NCBI GenBank assembly: GCA_013399015.1
Contig: VWZX01001940.1
Span: forward strand, 726,193 to 790,192
Length of the DNA stretch: 64,000 nt
DNA from: Galbula dea
Lineage: Eukaryota; Chordata; Aves; Piciformes; Galbulidae
Direction of reading: 5' to 3'
The translations under genes and the position numbers were made by a program. Positions 25,101 through 39,511 of this stretch are shown here, piece by piece. Position 1 is the stretch's first letter; every line of letters begins with the position of its first letter. The notes beneath the pieces are model-generated. The model searched no databases. It saw only the letters and a list, made by a program, of their open reading frames with translations, and was not told the DNA's origin.

Positions 25101-28100
25101 ATTTGGGCTCTTGCTGGAAGCCCAGAGTAGACACTCAAATTTGAGTTCCCTACATCCCCACTAAACTTTAAGTATGAGTAATAGGAGATTCTATTGTATC
25201 TGTATTACTTTAAGTAGGAAAATCGTGTTGAGTACAACAAAGGCAAAAGAGAACACAGGAGTGAGAAAGTGAGGAAATGGTTTCTAATCCAGGACTAAAG
25301 GCAGATAACAGTATTCCATTTCTCAAAAATGTACAAAAATGCCTGCAGACTCCAAGGCAATGCCTTTTTACTCATATGGATATGAAATTTGGAGTTAGAC
25401 TTAATTAAAACTATGCACAAATCCAAAATATGAACCTGTCTGGGGTATGTGCATTGCACTGACAGCAATATTAGTTGGATGTTACATTTAAACTAGCATT
25501 AGATGTTTCACTTGGCACTAGACTTTACACAGCTATATTTCTATAAAAATAAGATGTTTTCAAATATTTTTATAAAGCTTTTATTGCTGTGATAGAATTT
25601 TTGTGACCTGCACCAAGTCTTTATTATCTTGAGGAAGGGAGCCATAAAACTGCTGGGTTTAAAATCAATTTATTCTCAAGTCATCTTCCACTAGCAATTG
25701 CAAGCTTGTTCATTGCTACCTTCAGTTTAGTACTTGCATTTCTACAGAACTTCCTGCAAAATGCACCTTTCATTTTGCCCATTCTCAATTACAGGTTTCA
25801 GAAAGAAAACTATACTGACAAACTGACACCAGGGAGACCTTTCAGCAAGCTATCCCAGAATGGGTCAGCTTTAGTCTCTGAAGTACTTAGAAATGCATCA
25901 TACGTTCCTCTACCAGTATAATAACTATGAACACTGCTGATGGTTATAAAATCCATGGACCTTCACAGTGCTTATAACATAGCATATTCAATGACATTTG
26001 TGATGAAGTGCCAGTTGGAAAAGGAAGAAACAGGAATAGTGGTGAGGAGCTTATGAAACCTTCCATAGCAGGGTGGGAGTCTCATAGATACACAGAAAGA
26101 TATAAACCCAAGGTATTCTACCCAGGTGGTATCTAGAGTGCTCCAGTGATCATAGGTGGGAAAATCCCAGGTGTCTCTGCCATAGACAAAGAAAATACTT
26201 CTGCATGCTGTGCAAAACCAACTGCTATACTCTTCATCTGCGGGTGGAGCTTTTTGCCCATTGCAGTACTTTGGCATTTGTCTGAGGTTATATGCAAAGA
26301 AAAGTCTACATTTGGTAGTTCATGCTTGTACAATTTTCCAATCACATTTAAAAACACAAGAAAGTTTACGGCTGTAAAAGAAAAAGATGACTCAGTTTCA
26401 AAATTTAGCTTGAAAGTCTGTTCCAAGACTAGAATTTGAAGTAGGTCCTCAATCCCAAAGGTCAGTGCTCTCTTCACTAGGCACATAGCTATTCTGTGAC
26501 AAATGCTTCTTTTTCCCTTCTCCCTCTCTCTCCATTTCAAACCAGAGATAATTTCCTGACAATATTTTTGAGAAAACTTCCACCTCTCTTCTCTCTCTCT
26601 TCCATTTGGTATGCCTCTGTGTAATGCTAGCTATGCTTGGAACTACAGAGTTGAGCTCACATGGAAGCATTTTGTTGACAGAGACATAATAGGAAGTTTA
26701 GAAGAATTTGTTTAAGAAGTAAGGTACACATTTGATTTTCATACTCAAATACTGTGCTTCTTAAAAAGTTATTCCAAAGATTTCAGATTGTCTAATACCT
26801 TCCCAAACTTGCAAAAAGCGTCAGCTTTGTCTTGTTGTGAAAATCAAAGTGAAGTATAAACAGAAAGGGCACAGCAAAATAAGCTGAATCCATTTCCTAT
26901 GGAGTCCTATCCCCTCCTGCTAGGGAGCTTTGGGGTCTTGGTGGTTTTTTGTTTTGTTTTCGTTTTTTTTAGGATTAGCAGTTTGCTTACTACAGTAACA
27001 TTAGAATATTAAAGTGCAAGAGGCTACCCCATCAAAACATCACAACAATGAATTCTTACCTGCAGAGTGCAGTACAAAGTTCCATTGATATTCAACAGTG
27101 TAAGTAAATAGATTTCAAGTCATTGCTTTTGAGTGTGAGTTCACCACAGCCACAGGTTTAATTTGTTCTTTCAGAGCTTAAGTACCCTTAGGAGAAGAAA
27201 ATTCTGCAACTGAAATGTTCAAGATATTTTTTCAGATGAGATTTGTGTTCTCTAATTATTCCAAACTCTGTTCTATGTATTTTATTAAAAAAAAAACTAA
27301 CAAAAGAAGAACAATAATGTCTTAAGAAAAAAAAATTAAAAAGAAAATTAAGAAAAAAAGACATTAAAAACCAGAAACAACCAAACCAGAAAATAGCTAC
27401 CACAAATTGGAATGCTAATTGGCTTTAACATAATATAACATAATGACTTCGAAAATATCACTGCTGTTAATAGACTTCATGCAAAGAATTAAGAAAAGTT
27501 ATTGTCTCATATTGTCTCTTTCATGTTCTGGGCACTGGAAAATGAGACCAAATAGTCTTATTTTCCCTTTCTCCCCTTGAGAAATTTCTCTAGCAAGAGA
27601 GATGGGCACAGAGAGGTCCAAAAACAGATTCCATGTTAACAATTAAGATCTTTTCTTGAAACCTCATATTTCGCAATTGTATTTGATGAAGACTGGTGGA
27701 TAGTAAGACAAGCAAGGAAAACCACGGACTGTATTCCTGTGGGCACTATCTGAAGAGACAGAAAAGTCAGTGAGTACCTACAAAGCAGTGAGAAGAGGAG
27801 GAAATTATGTCTCAGATACAAATTTTCTGTTTGATTAGATTTCTGTCAGTTATGAGGGGGAAAAAAGGAACAACTTATTAGATGTGAACTGATATAACTC
27901 ACAAGGTAGCAACCTCCAAAGGGCCTAGTTAATTCAGGCACACCCTTATAAAAGGACATTCTCTGAGGATCACTATAAGAAAGCACAAGGGATGCATTCC
28001 TACCCTGGCCAGTTACAACTTCTAAAATAATTAACTACTTCCACTTGTGCAATGCCCTAGAAACCTGATAGACCATCATAGATCCAATGCATCCTTTTAA

Positions 28101-31100
28101 CTCTGTTGCAGAAAACCATCTCTCTCCTACATGACTGCGAAGATTCAGAGCATAAAATCAACCTACAGGATAAGCACAGAATCTTTAATTACACTGAGAA
28201 AGGAAAAGATCCAGTCAAGGTTCATTGATCCTGAATATGTAATACAGCCATTCAGAATTACCCCTTATTGCTGATAAGCCTACTTTCCAAATTATGACAA
28301 CTCATGCTCTCACAGGTCCCATTTGTGGAGATTATAAGGTCATCTGAGAATCTGCATTATCACATTACCTCTTAACAATCTACTACCAAATATTTTCTGA
28401 ACGTGGACTGCTCTTGCTCTGAAAAGGCAAGAGGCCTTTGGTGTGGTATTTCTAATGACTAATTTTATCATGGATCAGGAGCAAAATATCCAAATCTAGG
28501 GAGCCTCACTGACCAAACAGGAGATCCTACTGGAGTACATCGTGCCTCTTCCTTTCTTTCAGCAGTTCTTCTTTCTTCCAACAGAAGATCAAAAGACAGC
28601 TTCTGTGTATGCCCAGGAAACACTGTAATGTACACATTCAGTAGTACAAAATAGGTTAAAATATATGACAGTGGCTATGTTTACAGGTATCCTCTCACCT
28701 ACTTGCTCAATCTGCTCAGCAAGCTCCTCCATCATAGATAACTTCTTGAAGTTCCACATATTTCTGAATTTCAACACTTTTCTCCCCATTAAGGATCTGA
28801 TACTTATCTGCCCTTGAGTTTACAGAAATTAAGCTTTTTTTCCAGAAATTAAGATCACAACTGTTTACCAGCATAGTGTTTCTGCTTGAACTATAGACTG
28901 TTAGAAAATAGTATATGAAAGCTCCTAGTCACAGAGGATCATGCAATTTAACCGTGTGTATCAGTGGAAAGATGTACCATTTTACTCTGTACTTCTAAAT
29001 GGCAAAGTTTAATCACAATAAAATAAGCAACAGAGCACTAAGATTAGAATAGTTTCTTAGTTTAACTATTTTTGGTTTTATAATTCAGTCATTTTTGGAC
29101 AACTCTCTGACAATCTTCACATCTAAGAGGAAGATCTGAGCTCTGAGATTGTTCTAGTGAATATAACCTCCCAGCCCCACCAAACACACTTCCCGTATAC
29201 TCTGAAATAGCTCCACATCCCACAGCAGTAACAGCCTACAGCCTCTAGAATTAATTTCTTCTCACATAGGTAATCCTACATATTCTGTGTAACGAATAGT
29301 GCCCTCACCAGGATAGAAGGAAGTTAAGGGAACAATCTCAAGGTTCGATACCTTGAGAGGATGAAGTCATGGATGACAATAGTTGGAGAAAATCTCTTTA
29401 AAGTGGAAAACATCTATACACAATTGTAAACTAACTGCAATTAGATATTTATGCATGCTACAGCTGTTGCCATGAGCTAAACTTCTAAAACAACTATAGC
29501 CTGCAGGGACTACCAGCCATTTACTTCATTTCAGTAAAGGCTGTGAAGAAAAACTAAATGCATGTGTTCTCTCTGGTGGAGTTTTATTTTTGTTCTTATT
29601 TTGTTGTCCTTAATTTAAAGGGAGAGTCACTCCAACAGAAAATATCTGATTGTTCTTTGAATGCAAATAAACAAAGCTGAACAGATTAGCAAGGTGATTT
29701 GCTGGTGCTGATGCCTGTTACTGATGCCTGTTGCTGGAATCTTTTGTCATGAAAGTATTTTCAGAAAGCAAGTTGAATCTGTCAAGTCCCCAACATTAGT
29801 CTCCTTCTCTCTAACAGTATTTCCACAAATTAATTAACTCAAATGTCATTCTCTTAGAGCTGCATGCACTCTACAGAAGAGTACTTGGTAGCTGCTGTGT
29901 GTTTTGGATCAAACAAAGCTCTGCAGGGATGCAGTCATAATTCCAGTAAATTGCTGTTGCAATGGAATGTTACAGAATAGCTTTTCAGATATATTCTGGG
30001 AAAAACCTTAGCCCAAATGCATTTTCAGAGCAAAAGATTCACCACCATCCTTTTTTCATCATCAGAGGCAATTTGTAGTTGCCTTTCTACATGCATTCTG
30101 AGGACAAAAGATCTACCTTTTAGTAGACATGTGACCCTCACTTGGGCTGTTACACCTCTTTGGAAATACTTTATTTCAGAACATTCCTACCTAAGGTACA
30201 GCTATATAACATTTACTTAATAACATGGGGAGTTGTTATGAATAACTCCTGTTTGTTTGTTTAGTTAACCTGCACCATACAAGCAGCACATGCACACACA
30301 TCCTTTTTGTGCAGTCTTCCAGGTTCAGTCCTGGCACCAACCCTTGAAAATCAGATCCAAAATTAATCTCTACATTCAAAGTCTCTGAAAGACATCCAGT
30401 AACTTCAATAAAATTTGATCCTTACTCTGTTCAGGAAAATCCCCTTGTGTTTTCAAAAACATAAATGTGTCTTCATCTGCAGGGAATAAAACAAAAGAGA
30501 AATAACACAGACATGCTTGTTAGAATGAATTTAAGTGCTTCAGAATAGTTCACCAGTCTTAAATGCTGCAAGTAGCTTCACACAACTTTCATTGTCCCTT
30601 ACCGACTTTAGTATGTCTGACTCTTTCCTTGCCCTCGTGAATGGCTCTTTCCTCCTTAACATCCATCCTCAGTGACAAAAGATCACACTCTCTTTTTTAT
30701 ATTTTTTTTTCCTATTCATTGCTATTCTTAAAAAAATAGACCAAGTAATTGGTCTAGCTCTAATTATCTTCTTCCTAACAGTGTAATGATTTCCCCTTTA
30801 CAACTTTTTCCAGCTATTGTTAGAATGCAAAGCAATTATCCACTGGCATTTGAGGGTAAATGGCACCTAGTTTACACAGGTAAATCAGTAAATATACAAA
30901 CAGGTAGCAAAAAAACATTGAAAAAAACCTTTTTTTATTGTATTTGAACATAACACAAAACAAGTCTGAGCATTAGATTTATTTGAACAAAAAAAACCTA
31001 TCCAGTATAATATAATTACTGTGGAAATCAGAGAGATAAAATGCTTTCTGAATTCTTGCCATTCTCTGGGCAAGTACTAAACTAACAGTTAAAAGAATCT

Positions 31101-31572
31101 GAACACTTTCTAGGCTAATATAGTGAAGCATTATGACAATCCTGCTCCTGAGCTTCTCTGAGTTTAAATCAGCATGGGTATATTAAAATAATGTCACATA
31201 ATTTTCCTTATGAAACTATCATTTTGCTGTTACCTGGAGGGATACTGTAAGATACACTATAGTACTATAAATGTAAATATTCTGTACATCATGTTCCATG
31301 AGAATGGAAACCTAATGGTGTATATATTAGAACATCACTGCTGGAGTTAGGCTTCTATTAGCATTTCTTTGATAACCCACCTTTTCTTTTCCCAAAGGTT
31401 TATAAATCAACTGTAAAAATTTACTACAAGTTGAAATTTAACGTATCAAGTCCATCCCAGGAGCAACTTACTTTTTTATTTTTTTCCTAAAAAGAGACAG
31501 ATATCTGCATGTTCAGAAACTATGATGTACATATAAATATGTTAAACATACTTTTTGGTGGTTGGTTTAATG
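22135..31572. other. No gene or transposon recognised
   Basis: About 9.4 kb. Three open frames overlap on both strands at 25972-26540 (101 and 135 codons minus, 97 codons plus) without known domains. CT-rich stretches lie around 26517-26610. Short inverted repeats are present: the 14-bp palindrome ACTCAAATTTGAGT at 25133-25146 and a 9-bp-arm hairpin at 29336-29358. A 13-bp tandem pair (CTGATGCCTGTTA, then CTGATGCCTGTTG) is at 29708-29733. No repeat family was recognised. Confidence 0.55.
29336..29358. repeat. Perfect hairpin shaped like a tRNA T-arm
   Basis: Arms TCTCAAGGT (29336-29344) and ACCTTGAGA (29350-29358) are perfect complements around TCGAT. The core GGTTCGATACC matches the pol III B-box pattern, and the inner 5-bp stem with a 7-base TTCGATA loop has the geometry of a tRNA T-arm. 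Upstream sequence does not form a matching acceptor stem or D-arm, so a tRNA gene is not called. It may be chance or a decayed tRNA-derived sequence. Confidence 0.7.
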
Positions 31573-31589
31573 AAAAAAAAAAAAAAAAA
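31573..31589 (+). repeat. Poly(A) tract, 17 bp
   Basis: Uninterrupted run of 17 A followed by GGCCAGCC, with a second A-rich stretch about 30 bases downstream. No retroposon body was recognised upstream. Confidence 0.95.
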
Positions 31590-32950
31590 GGCCAGCCACT
31601 AATAAAATGGTTTTAAGAAAAAAAAAATAAAAATCAAAAACAGTTTATGAAAAGTCAAAGTAACTGCTAAGAACAAAACCTGATGAAAAATGTCAAGATC
31701 TTAAATTTCTTTAATATGTGTTTACTTTTCTGCCTTGTAAAGACCTAATTTTCATCCTGTTCTCTTTGAGGACACAGCATTGATTTTGCTGGTACAGCTA
31801 CAGATTCAGTTCCTGAGTTATTGATATGCTTTTAAAATATAGGATAAATTCTAATGTCAGCTGAGTCATAAAAGAGTTTATTCTCTACAGACATATTTCT
31901 TTCTCCACAGAGCTCAGTATTTCCATGCTACAGATTTAGCTCACCCTGGTAGCCATCATGTCCAGCTCAAATCCCAAGTAGCTGTGTGGGGATCAAGGCA
32001 TTCACCTCCTTATTCTAGTGTCAATAGTTTTTGAGGTTAGTTCTCAAGAGGACTTAATTTGGCTCAGATCATACCTAATATGGCTAAAAGAGACACAGTT
32101 CTTTCTATGTCTGCAGATGTATTGTGAAGCTTTGATACTTTTATTTGCATTGATTTTTCTTTGTTATTGCTCTTGTATACATTTTGACTTCTTGACTACA
32201 AATGAGGTTTATTGCTAAGATCTGGGTTATTGCCATAAGCTGTTCGAAGGAAATGCAAACTGTTCATTCTTCTGTTGAGCCTGGGAATGCTGTGAGACTA
32301 AACTCAATGTATATTTTTCCTCAGAAGATTAACCATCAAGTTCGGTAGCATAGCCTAAAACTGGAAAATTGAGGGTGGGGTGGGTGAACACATGCAAATT
32401 TGAAACTAAGATTTCAGAACTACCTTACATTTTGTTTTCAGAAGACCAAATTACCTCTGTAAAGCTTCATTTTTTGCCTAGGAAGTTAAGAGAAATCTTA
32501 GTATTTTCCCATCAGCTAAAAGCACTTGTATTACAATTGGGTGTACAATGAAATTTGGAGCAGAATTTGAAAGATGAACACTGGAAATGGCTCAGTAATG
32601 AAAATCTTGTTGTTTGGGGAACATTACAGACTTTACGTGAAGACACTATTTGTTAGCTGTTTATCACTGAAAAGACCTCTACATTGTAGAATTGCAGATG
32701 AACCACACATTCAAGAGCATACTTGTAAAAAAGATACACAGAACACAAGAGAATACTAAAGAACATAAAAACTTTGAAAATGTATTTTATTCTTTAATAT
32801 TGTTTGCTTTTGTTGGAGAAAGAAGACTGAGAGTCCAAAACACTGCAATACTTAACACAGGAGTCTTTAGGATGATTCCAAGTGAGATGAAGAAATTATT
32901 CAACCTCAAAATACTTGTGATGGCAAGAGTATGCATTGATATGCTTGGAA

Positions 32951-32971
32951 AAAACAAACAAACAAACAAAC
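32951..32971 (+). repeat. (AAAC)n short microsatellite
   Basis: Five regularly spaced C residues in an A background give about five AAAC units. The flanks are A-rich. It is short and otherwise unremarkable. Confidence 0.85.
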
Positions 32972-35900
32972 CAACAAAAAATAAAACCACTACAAGTTTT
33001 TGAGCAAAAGTATCAAAAACAGAGCATGAAGTAGACACTTACTTGAAGCTGACTAAATCTTTCCAAATATTCACACAGTGAAGTGACCATGAAGCGGGGA
33101 CCAAGAAAAGCACACCAGCTTTGAGGATTATGATTAAGCTATCAAATAGTAATGTCTGCTCTCTGAAAGAATTTGCTTGCACTTTGTGATCAGCCATATG
33201 CTTTTTCTCTCAATAGTTTGTAGTCCTAACACTCCAACAATATGACAGTATTTGTTTTTTTCTTCTGGTGAAACCACTGCATATAATTCATATTACAGAA
33301 GTGTCACAGAATGACTTCCATAGGGGCATTCAAAAGGTAGTCAGAATAGACCACGAGAAGGCAGAACCTGTGCATAACCATTCTAGACAGATCTTTGCCA
33401 AAAGTAGTATTTAAAAGCCTTTGATGATAGAGATACCACACACAGAAGTCCTTTCCTGCCCACCAAATGCCCCTAAGCCCAACAATTAGCCTCAGCCAGG
33501 TGACTAGCCCATCTGTAGGGAGAGAAGGAAGAACAGAGCTCCAAGCAATGTATAAATTCAAATCTGGCCTTCACAGCAGACACTTTCCAGACAAGCTACA
33601 TATTGGCTCTCCAGCATCAAGTCTTGCCAGCTTTGATACAGTTGCTACTTCCAGGTTTTCAGAGTGTCTTTTTTCTAACATTTCTCATTTTTCCCCTCTT
33701 AACAGCTCCCTTGCAGATGCACTGAGTGATAGTGTTATACAACTCAGCCTGGAGAACTCTTATGGAAATCAATTTGTCTAATGCACATACAGCATAAAAG
33801 GGGATATTTAACTGCAGAGAGGATGTTTTTTCCCTGAACTGGAGAACAAGAGCAATCATTTGAGCTAGAGTTTCTGTATGGAAGTTGGAGAGAAGTGATA
33901 GTTTCCCCATGGATTAACATTTCCTGACTTTGCTCTTCACACAAAGGTTACAACTACTTATGTTATATGCAAGCCATGCATAATAATTAGAAACAGGGCA
34001 CACAGTCTAAATCTTCATACTTGTTAGCATTTCAATGCAGATATCATTTTAATCCTTGAATTTCTAATGTCAACAGTAGCTGCTTAGAGTTGTCACTGAA
34101 ATCTTTAATTTGTCTCCTCTTCATACTGCATCTATGTGCACACATTTTTCATTGATTATAGTTTGGCATTTCTTCTAAGTTTTTATAATCTTGCAGTAGA
34201 TTTATGCACATGAGAACTTATACTGGCAACCTAGTACATGTTATACAAGAGAGGAGGTATATTTGAATGAAAAGTATTGAAGTTACTTAAAATCCTATTC
34301 AGCAGGATTATATAGCATAATAAAGGTCAGCTGTGATACATACTACCATGTTAACAAGCAAAAGGATGTGTAGTAGTAGATTATGGGAAGGGTTTATTTC
34401 TTATAAAAGCAGGTCATGCTTTAGGAGTAAGTTTCAGATAGCAGTAGACAGACAGTGACAGTGGATTATTGTAGGCTTATGGGAAAACACATTTTCATAT
34501 CAGATGAAACAATCATTTTAACACTGGAGTCAGAATCCCAAATCCTCACAGAGCAAAGAAAAATACCTGAGGAGCTTTAGAAAGAAGCTTTCATAAGGGC
34601 TCTGAGCTGATGTGGTCGTTTCCATCAGCAGGCTTCTTGGCAGTACATCTATCCATTCATATTAAACTCATCCTGAAAAGTCCTAACAGTGACTTTTTCA
34701 CATCAAGAATAGTAGCAACTCAATAGTAACTGAATCAGGACATTCAATGATAATTAAAAATAAGCATTTTGGTATTTTTTTGACCAGATGTTGCTCCCAT
34801 CACCATTCTTCCAGAATGGTTTGTAAAAGAAAGGAGGAAAAATTTCTCTTCTCTGCAGCTTCCTTATAGAAGGTGCCGAGTGTTACAAGGTACTTAAGGC
34901 CTTGTACAAGTCAGCTGTGAAACACAGTCCATGCATTACTTATGAGATTTCACTGAAATGTAAATCTGAGTGATTTTCATTTGTTCCCTTGGTCTTTAAT
35001 GAAACAACATTTACTAAGTCCAAGGAATCATATTCAGAGTTTAAATTCTAAAGAGAAATGTGTGGTATGGTAAAAATTATTAATAAAAAATAAATACATG
35101 TCCAAGCAAATAAAGCTTCTGTGCTATAAAACTTCACATTTGTCTGTATTAATGTTTAATGCATCTGTAAAAAGCAGTTCTGCTTTGTAGAGTATGGCTA
35201 CAAAAGCGTCCTGCAAGCTACTGGCACTTACAATCACAGCATGGATCCAAAGAGGATTGTCAGAAATGCATCATCTGTTTGACAGATCAGAGGAACTCTA
35301 CAGAGTATATTAAAGTCATATTATAGTTACTAACAGGAAAGTCAATACAAAAATATTCCTGAATTAGTTCTAAAATTAGATTTTAACTTATAATTTTATT
35401 AGCTCATGCACACTTAGGAAATTAGTAGGTGTCTGAGATTGCTAAAACCCTCAGTTATGACCTCCACAAACAAATTGCACAACAGGGACCTGAGGAGAAA
35501 AAAAAAAAGATAATGCTAATAATGCTAATCATAATGTTTTACAAATAGCAAGCCTTTCCATTATAATAAAACAAAAATATGTCCTGAAAGACTCTGATGT
35601 GTTTTATCATAATCAGTTTATATTCATGCCATTGAGAGCAAAGCATAACCTATGGTTCCTTAAGCATCTTTAAAAAATGTCTAATAATTTGTCTCAAATA
35701 TTTAAAAGGTAGGAGGTTATATGTAAAAGAGATGTCAGTAAAAATTAAAGCACTGCATTGAGTGATTGCATAGAATCTTAAGGTGTTAATATTTGCAGTA
35801 AATGTGATCCCAACTAAACATGGTAGATTCGGACACCCTGTAGAAATGTAAGCTCAAGTTATTCTCCTTTGAAAAATAAAAAAGGACAAGGGATCTGAGC

Positions 35901-36882
35901 ATAATACCAAGCTTGTTAGACATACACATGTGACTAGTTACAATCTGAACTTGAGACTTGAAATCTTTGTTATTGAGCAAAAGCTTGATCCTTCAAACTT
36001 CTCAGGGAAATAGTTTTAATCAGGAGAAAATAAAAAACAATTAGCAAAGAAGAAAAAGGAAATGAAGAGCCATCTGAGGCAGCAGGATAAAAAAATAGTC
36101 AAATTAACATAAATTTTCTAACCTGAATAAATCTTTGTGGGAAATACTAAAACAAAAAAGGGTAAGAGGAAGAAACTAAATAGATCTGAAATTACTAGTG
36201 CAGTAGAAAACACAGTACAATAAACTTCAAGCCAGCCTCTTGGAGAAAGATTAAAAATAAGAATTGTAAACTATATGGGAAGTACTTTGTAGAAACTGTA
36301 TCTTGTTCAAAAATAAAGCAATCTAGCTTATCTTCATAGATGCAATATTCCACACTTCAATTTAGTAAGCTAAGTATTGTTTTTGATCTTTCAGCTGATT
36401 TCTGCCTAACTAGCTTTAATCACAATGTTTACTTATAATTGACAATCAGGAAGCCTGTGAGTTATGCTCCAGACAACAGATCTTCATTATGTAAAAAGGC
36501 TCAAGAAAATCTTGAAGTCAGAATAATCAATTCAAATGCTGTTTAGACATTCTCAAAATACTAAAGAAGCAGTTCCAAAATGGTTGCAAACCTTTTCTAT
36601 CAAAAGAGGAGTCTAGAATAACTTTCAATCTACTCTTGTAGTTGATGTGTAGAAGAAGCAGGGTATAAAACCACATTTGTGAATCTCCAAAACTGTTTAT
36701 GATCAAATTGTAAGTTGTACAATAAGAAGGTTTCCAGATATATGCCATGTGATTAGGAATGCACATTTGTGCATTGTGCAGAATTCACTTGTATGTGTAA
36801 GGCATATTGATCTTAGAGGGGGATTTTTCCAAAATGCACATCAGAGGGAGGCCAAGGAACCAAGCAGGCATTAAGCATTTCC

Positions 36883-36902
36883 AAAAAAAAAAAAAAAAAA
36901 AA
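36883..36902 (+). repeat. Poly(A) tract, 20 bp
   Basis: Uninterrupted run of 20 A. The sequence before it is not a recognised LINE end or processed gene. Confidence 0.95.
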
Positions 36903-39367
36903 TTAAAATCAGTCAGACCAAGATTTCCTCCTCTCAGGTTTCCTAGTATTATAGTCTCAATAAGGATAAATTCCCATTTATGGAGCAGAATGTGTGGAGA
37001 GTTGCACTACTGGAATATCACATCCTTTACTATTAATTTGGCAGGAAGGTGAAGTTAAGCCAAGCTCTCCAGATTCATATGATAGTTTTCATCAGAGAAT
37101 GAAATGTACATGGGTATCTTTGTGCTAGCTTCAATATGCACTGTAATACTGCAGTGAAGATGCAGTGACAGATTGGCAACTACACACTTTCAGCCCCCAG
37201 TCCTCCAGAGAGTTTGATTTTTAGCTTTTTGTCCCTGTGTTCTTCCTTATGTAGTTGGAAAGATTTAAGTATATTAATTTTATTCTTAGTATACAATCAC
37301 ACCTACATTTTACTTTGTAGTTAGACCTTTAGGGAGTAACTCTCGGGCTGATTATGCTGGGAAACTTCCCAGGAAAATGTCATTCAACCTTTGTGTCTTC
37401 TCTTCTATCCCTCTCTGCCACATCCACCTCTCTTCCTCCTGAAATTTTCTCCTTCACATCAAAAGTTTACAGTTATTTTGAAGCAACAGGAAACAAGGAC
37501 AAAGGAGAGAGCTGGCTCTATCAGAGCCTATGTTGAAAAGTTTCTGAGGATGCGGGACAGAAGAAAGAAACATGAATTGCTGCATCCAAGATAAAGAATT
37601 TTGAGGTTGGGGTGCATGTTTTTTTTGACAAGTCAGTAGAAAGGGGGATGAAGTACAAATATATTTACTCACATGTTTGAGAGGCAGAAGGAAGCAAGAC
37701 TGCATAAAATTTCTGGCATCTAGTGCAATAGTCTATTCATTAAATCCTTGCTTTACCTCCATTCAGTCAGCTTCTTGGTACCATTTAAAAATGAACCCAG
37801 GCTTGAATAAAAGTTATAGAAAATATCTGAAAAGCTCTTCAGAGTGAGTACAATAGGCAACAACTTTTTGGAATGACAGAGAGAGAATGTTGATATGTTG
37901 AGGCATTTCATCCATTTAAAACCTTTCTTCCTTTTATCAAGTCTGATTTAATTTTTATAGGTTCCTAGGGCTAGAAAGAGACCTCTTTAATTATAAATGT
38001 GAAAGAATAAATACAAATCTTTAGCTTGCAACACTTCACTTCAGATTCCAGAATAAATTTGATTTAGAATATTCCTTTATTGTATATCAGCTTTTAGTAA
38101 CTGGAAGAGAAAGCTACTGAAGACAAAGAAAAATGTAACCAGCTTGGCTTTGAGAAATTTAGGGCAACTGAGAGGCTCCTGTCAAAGACACAACATACAG
38201 ATGTCCTAGAACCCATCTGGAAAGAATATTGTTTGCTCTAATATGCATTTCTTCAGACAAAAATTCTTTTTTCACTGCTTGTTGTTTGCAAAACCTGCTC
38301 ATTGCAATCCCATAAATATTCCTTTAAATCAATGAGGTATAGTTGCTAATATCCAGTCTGATGCCCCATCTTTGAAGGCTCTCAGAAGACAGAAAACTTT
38401 CTTCCTCTCCTCTTCATCACTGCAGGGCTCATTAACAAAGACAAGAGGGCACCACAAAAATAATAAAGTCCCAGTTATGTCTCCAAATATATATAGGCAA
38501 TTCCAAAACTGCAAAATCAACAGCCTAGGCTTCACCCAGAAATGAAAGCAGCAAGGCAGAGTTTACGTTTCAGTGATATGAACAGACAGAATTGCAGCAC
38601 TGCCAGTCATCTCACCATCTGGGCTTGGATGGAGCAAGAAAACACAGTCTGGAGCACAAGCTATTTCCCCCAGCCACAAAAGCAACAGCTTCCCCTAGAC
38701 CCTGTACAGTGGTAGATGTTCAGTATCATTTAAACAAAATAAGCATACAGATCATAGGAGAGGACACAGAGTTGAACTGGTACCTTTGTGCTAGACATTT
38801 TCCTCTGAGAAGGAGTAGCTCTGCTTTGTCTGAACCACTTAAGAGTAGAAATAGATCAAAAATCAAGAAGGCAAGCTGAAGATCAGCTGCTCAATGATAT
38901 CAATTCAAAGTGATTCCACCAGCTTTTCAGCAGACTAACAATCGTGCATATCTGCAAGTCAACATCAGCAACAGCAGCGTGAAACTTCAGTGCTTTGCTG
39001 AGATACAACAGGGGGAATAGGTGTTGAGTGAAGGTAAGGAAAGCGAAGAAAGAGTTCAAGTATGCATAATCCTTGATCATGCATGGATCCTGCACAGTTC
39101 TGCAGCTTTCTTCTAATCCTACAGAGTTTCATCTTCGGGAGCATGGGGGCAGGGAAAACAAACAGCTCTATCTGTAACAGCTACAGAGAAACCCTTTAAG
39201 TCTGAATCATAGTCAAAACACAAGCTATAATTCAGAGATGTATGAAGATCAGAAATGAAAAGCCATGTTATTAATCTCTCCTCGCATGAGCAGCACATCA
39301 GTTATCAATTTGAGGGTGAGAGTTATTGCCCCTCTCCCCTCACCACAACCTTGTAGATGTGAAATGT

Positions 39368-39387
39368 AAAAAAAAAAAAAAAAAAAA
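39368..39387 (+). repeat. Poly(A) tract, 20 bp
   Basis: Uninterrupted run of 20 A lying about 125 bases before the ERVL-like LTR fragment. No retroposon body or target duplication was seen around it. Confidence 0.95.
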
Positions 39388-39511
39388 GACAGAAGAAGGA
39401 AGAACCAAATACCTAGCTAGGAACTAAACTGAGAACTCTAGTCTGCTTGGGACCAAAAAGTGGCAACAATCACTATTTTCCTTAAATTTGTCCACTGAAT
39501 GTCTTCCTTCC

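Larger units (their letters stand above)
31590..39511. other. No gene or transposon recognised
   Basis: About 7.9 kb of AT-rich DNA with homopolymer and simple-repeat tracts (listed separately) and a short tandem pair around 35512-35528. Open frames are at most about 104 codons (33467-33781) with no recognised domain and with overlapping frames on the other strand. Confidence 0.55.

Noticed and set aside
25133..25146. 14-bp perfect palindrome ACTCAAATTTGAGT as an operator
   Set aside because: A palindrome of this size is expected occasionally in 64 kb and has no associated gene or known binding protein.
29290..29362. tRNA gene around the T-arm-like hairpin
   Set aside because: No acceptor-stem complement to AGAGGAT at the right distance upstream and no D-arm or anticodon arm; only the T-arm geometry is present.
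36840..36902. Processed pseudogene ending in A20
   Set aside because: Upstream sequence has no coding similarity or target-site duplication that I can see; treated as a homopolymer.
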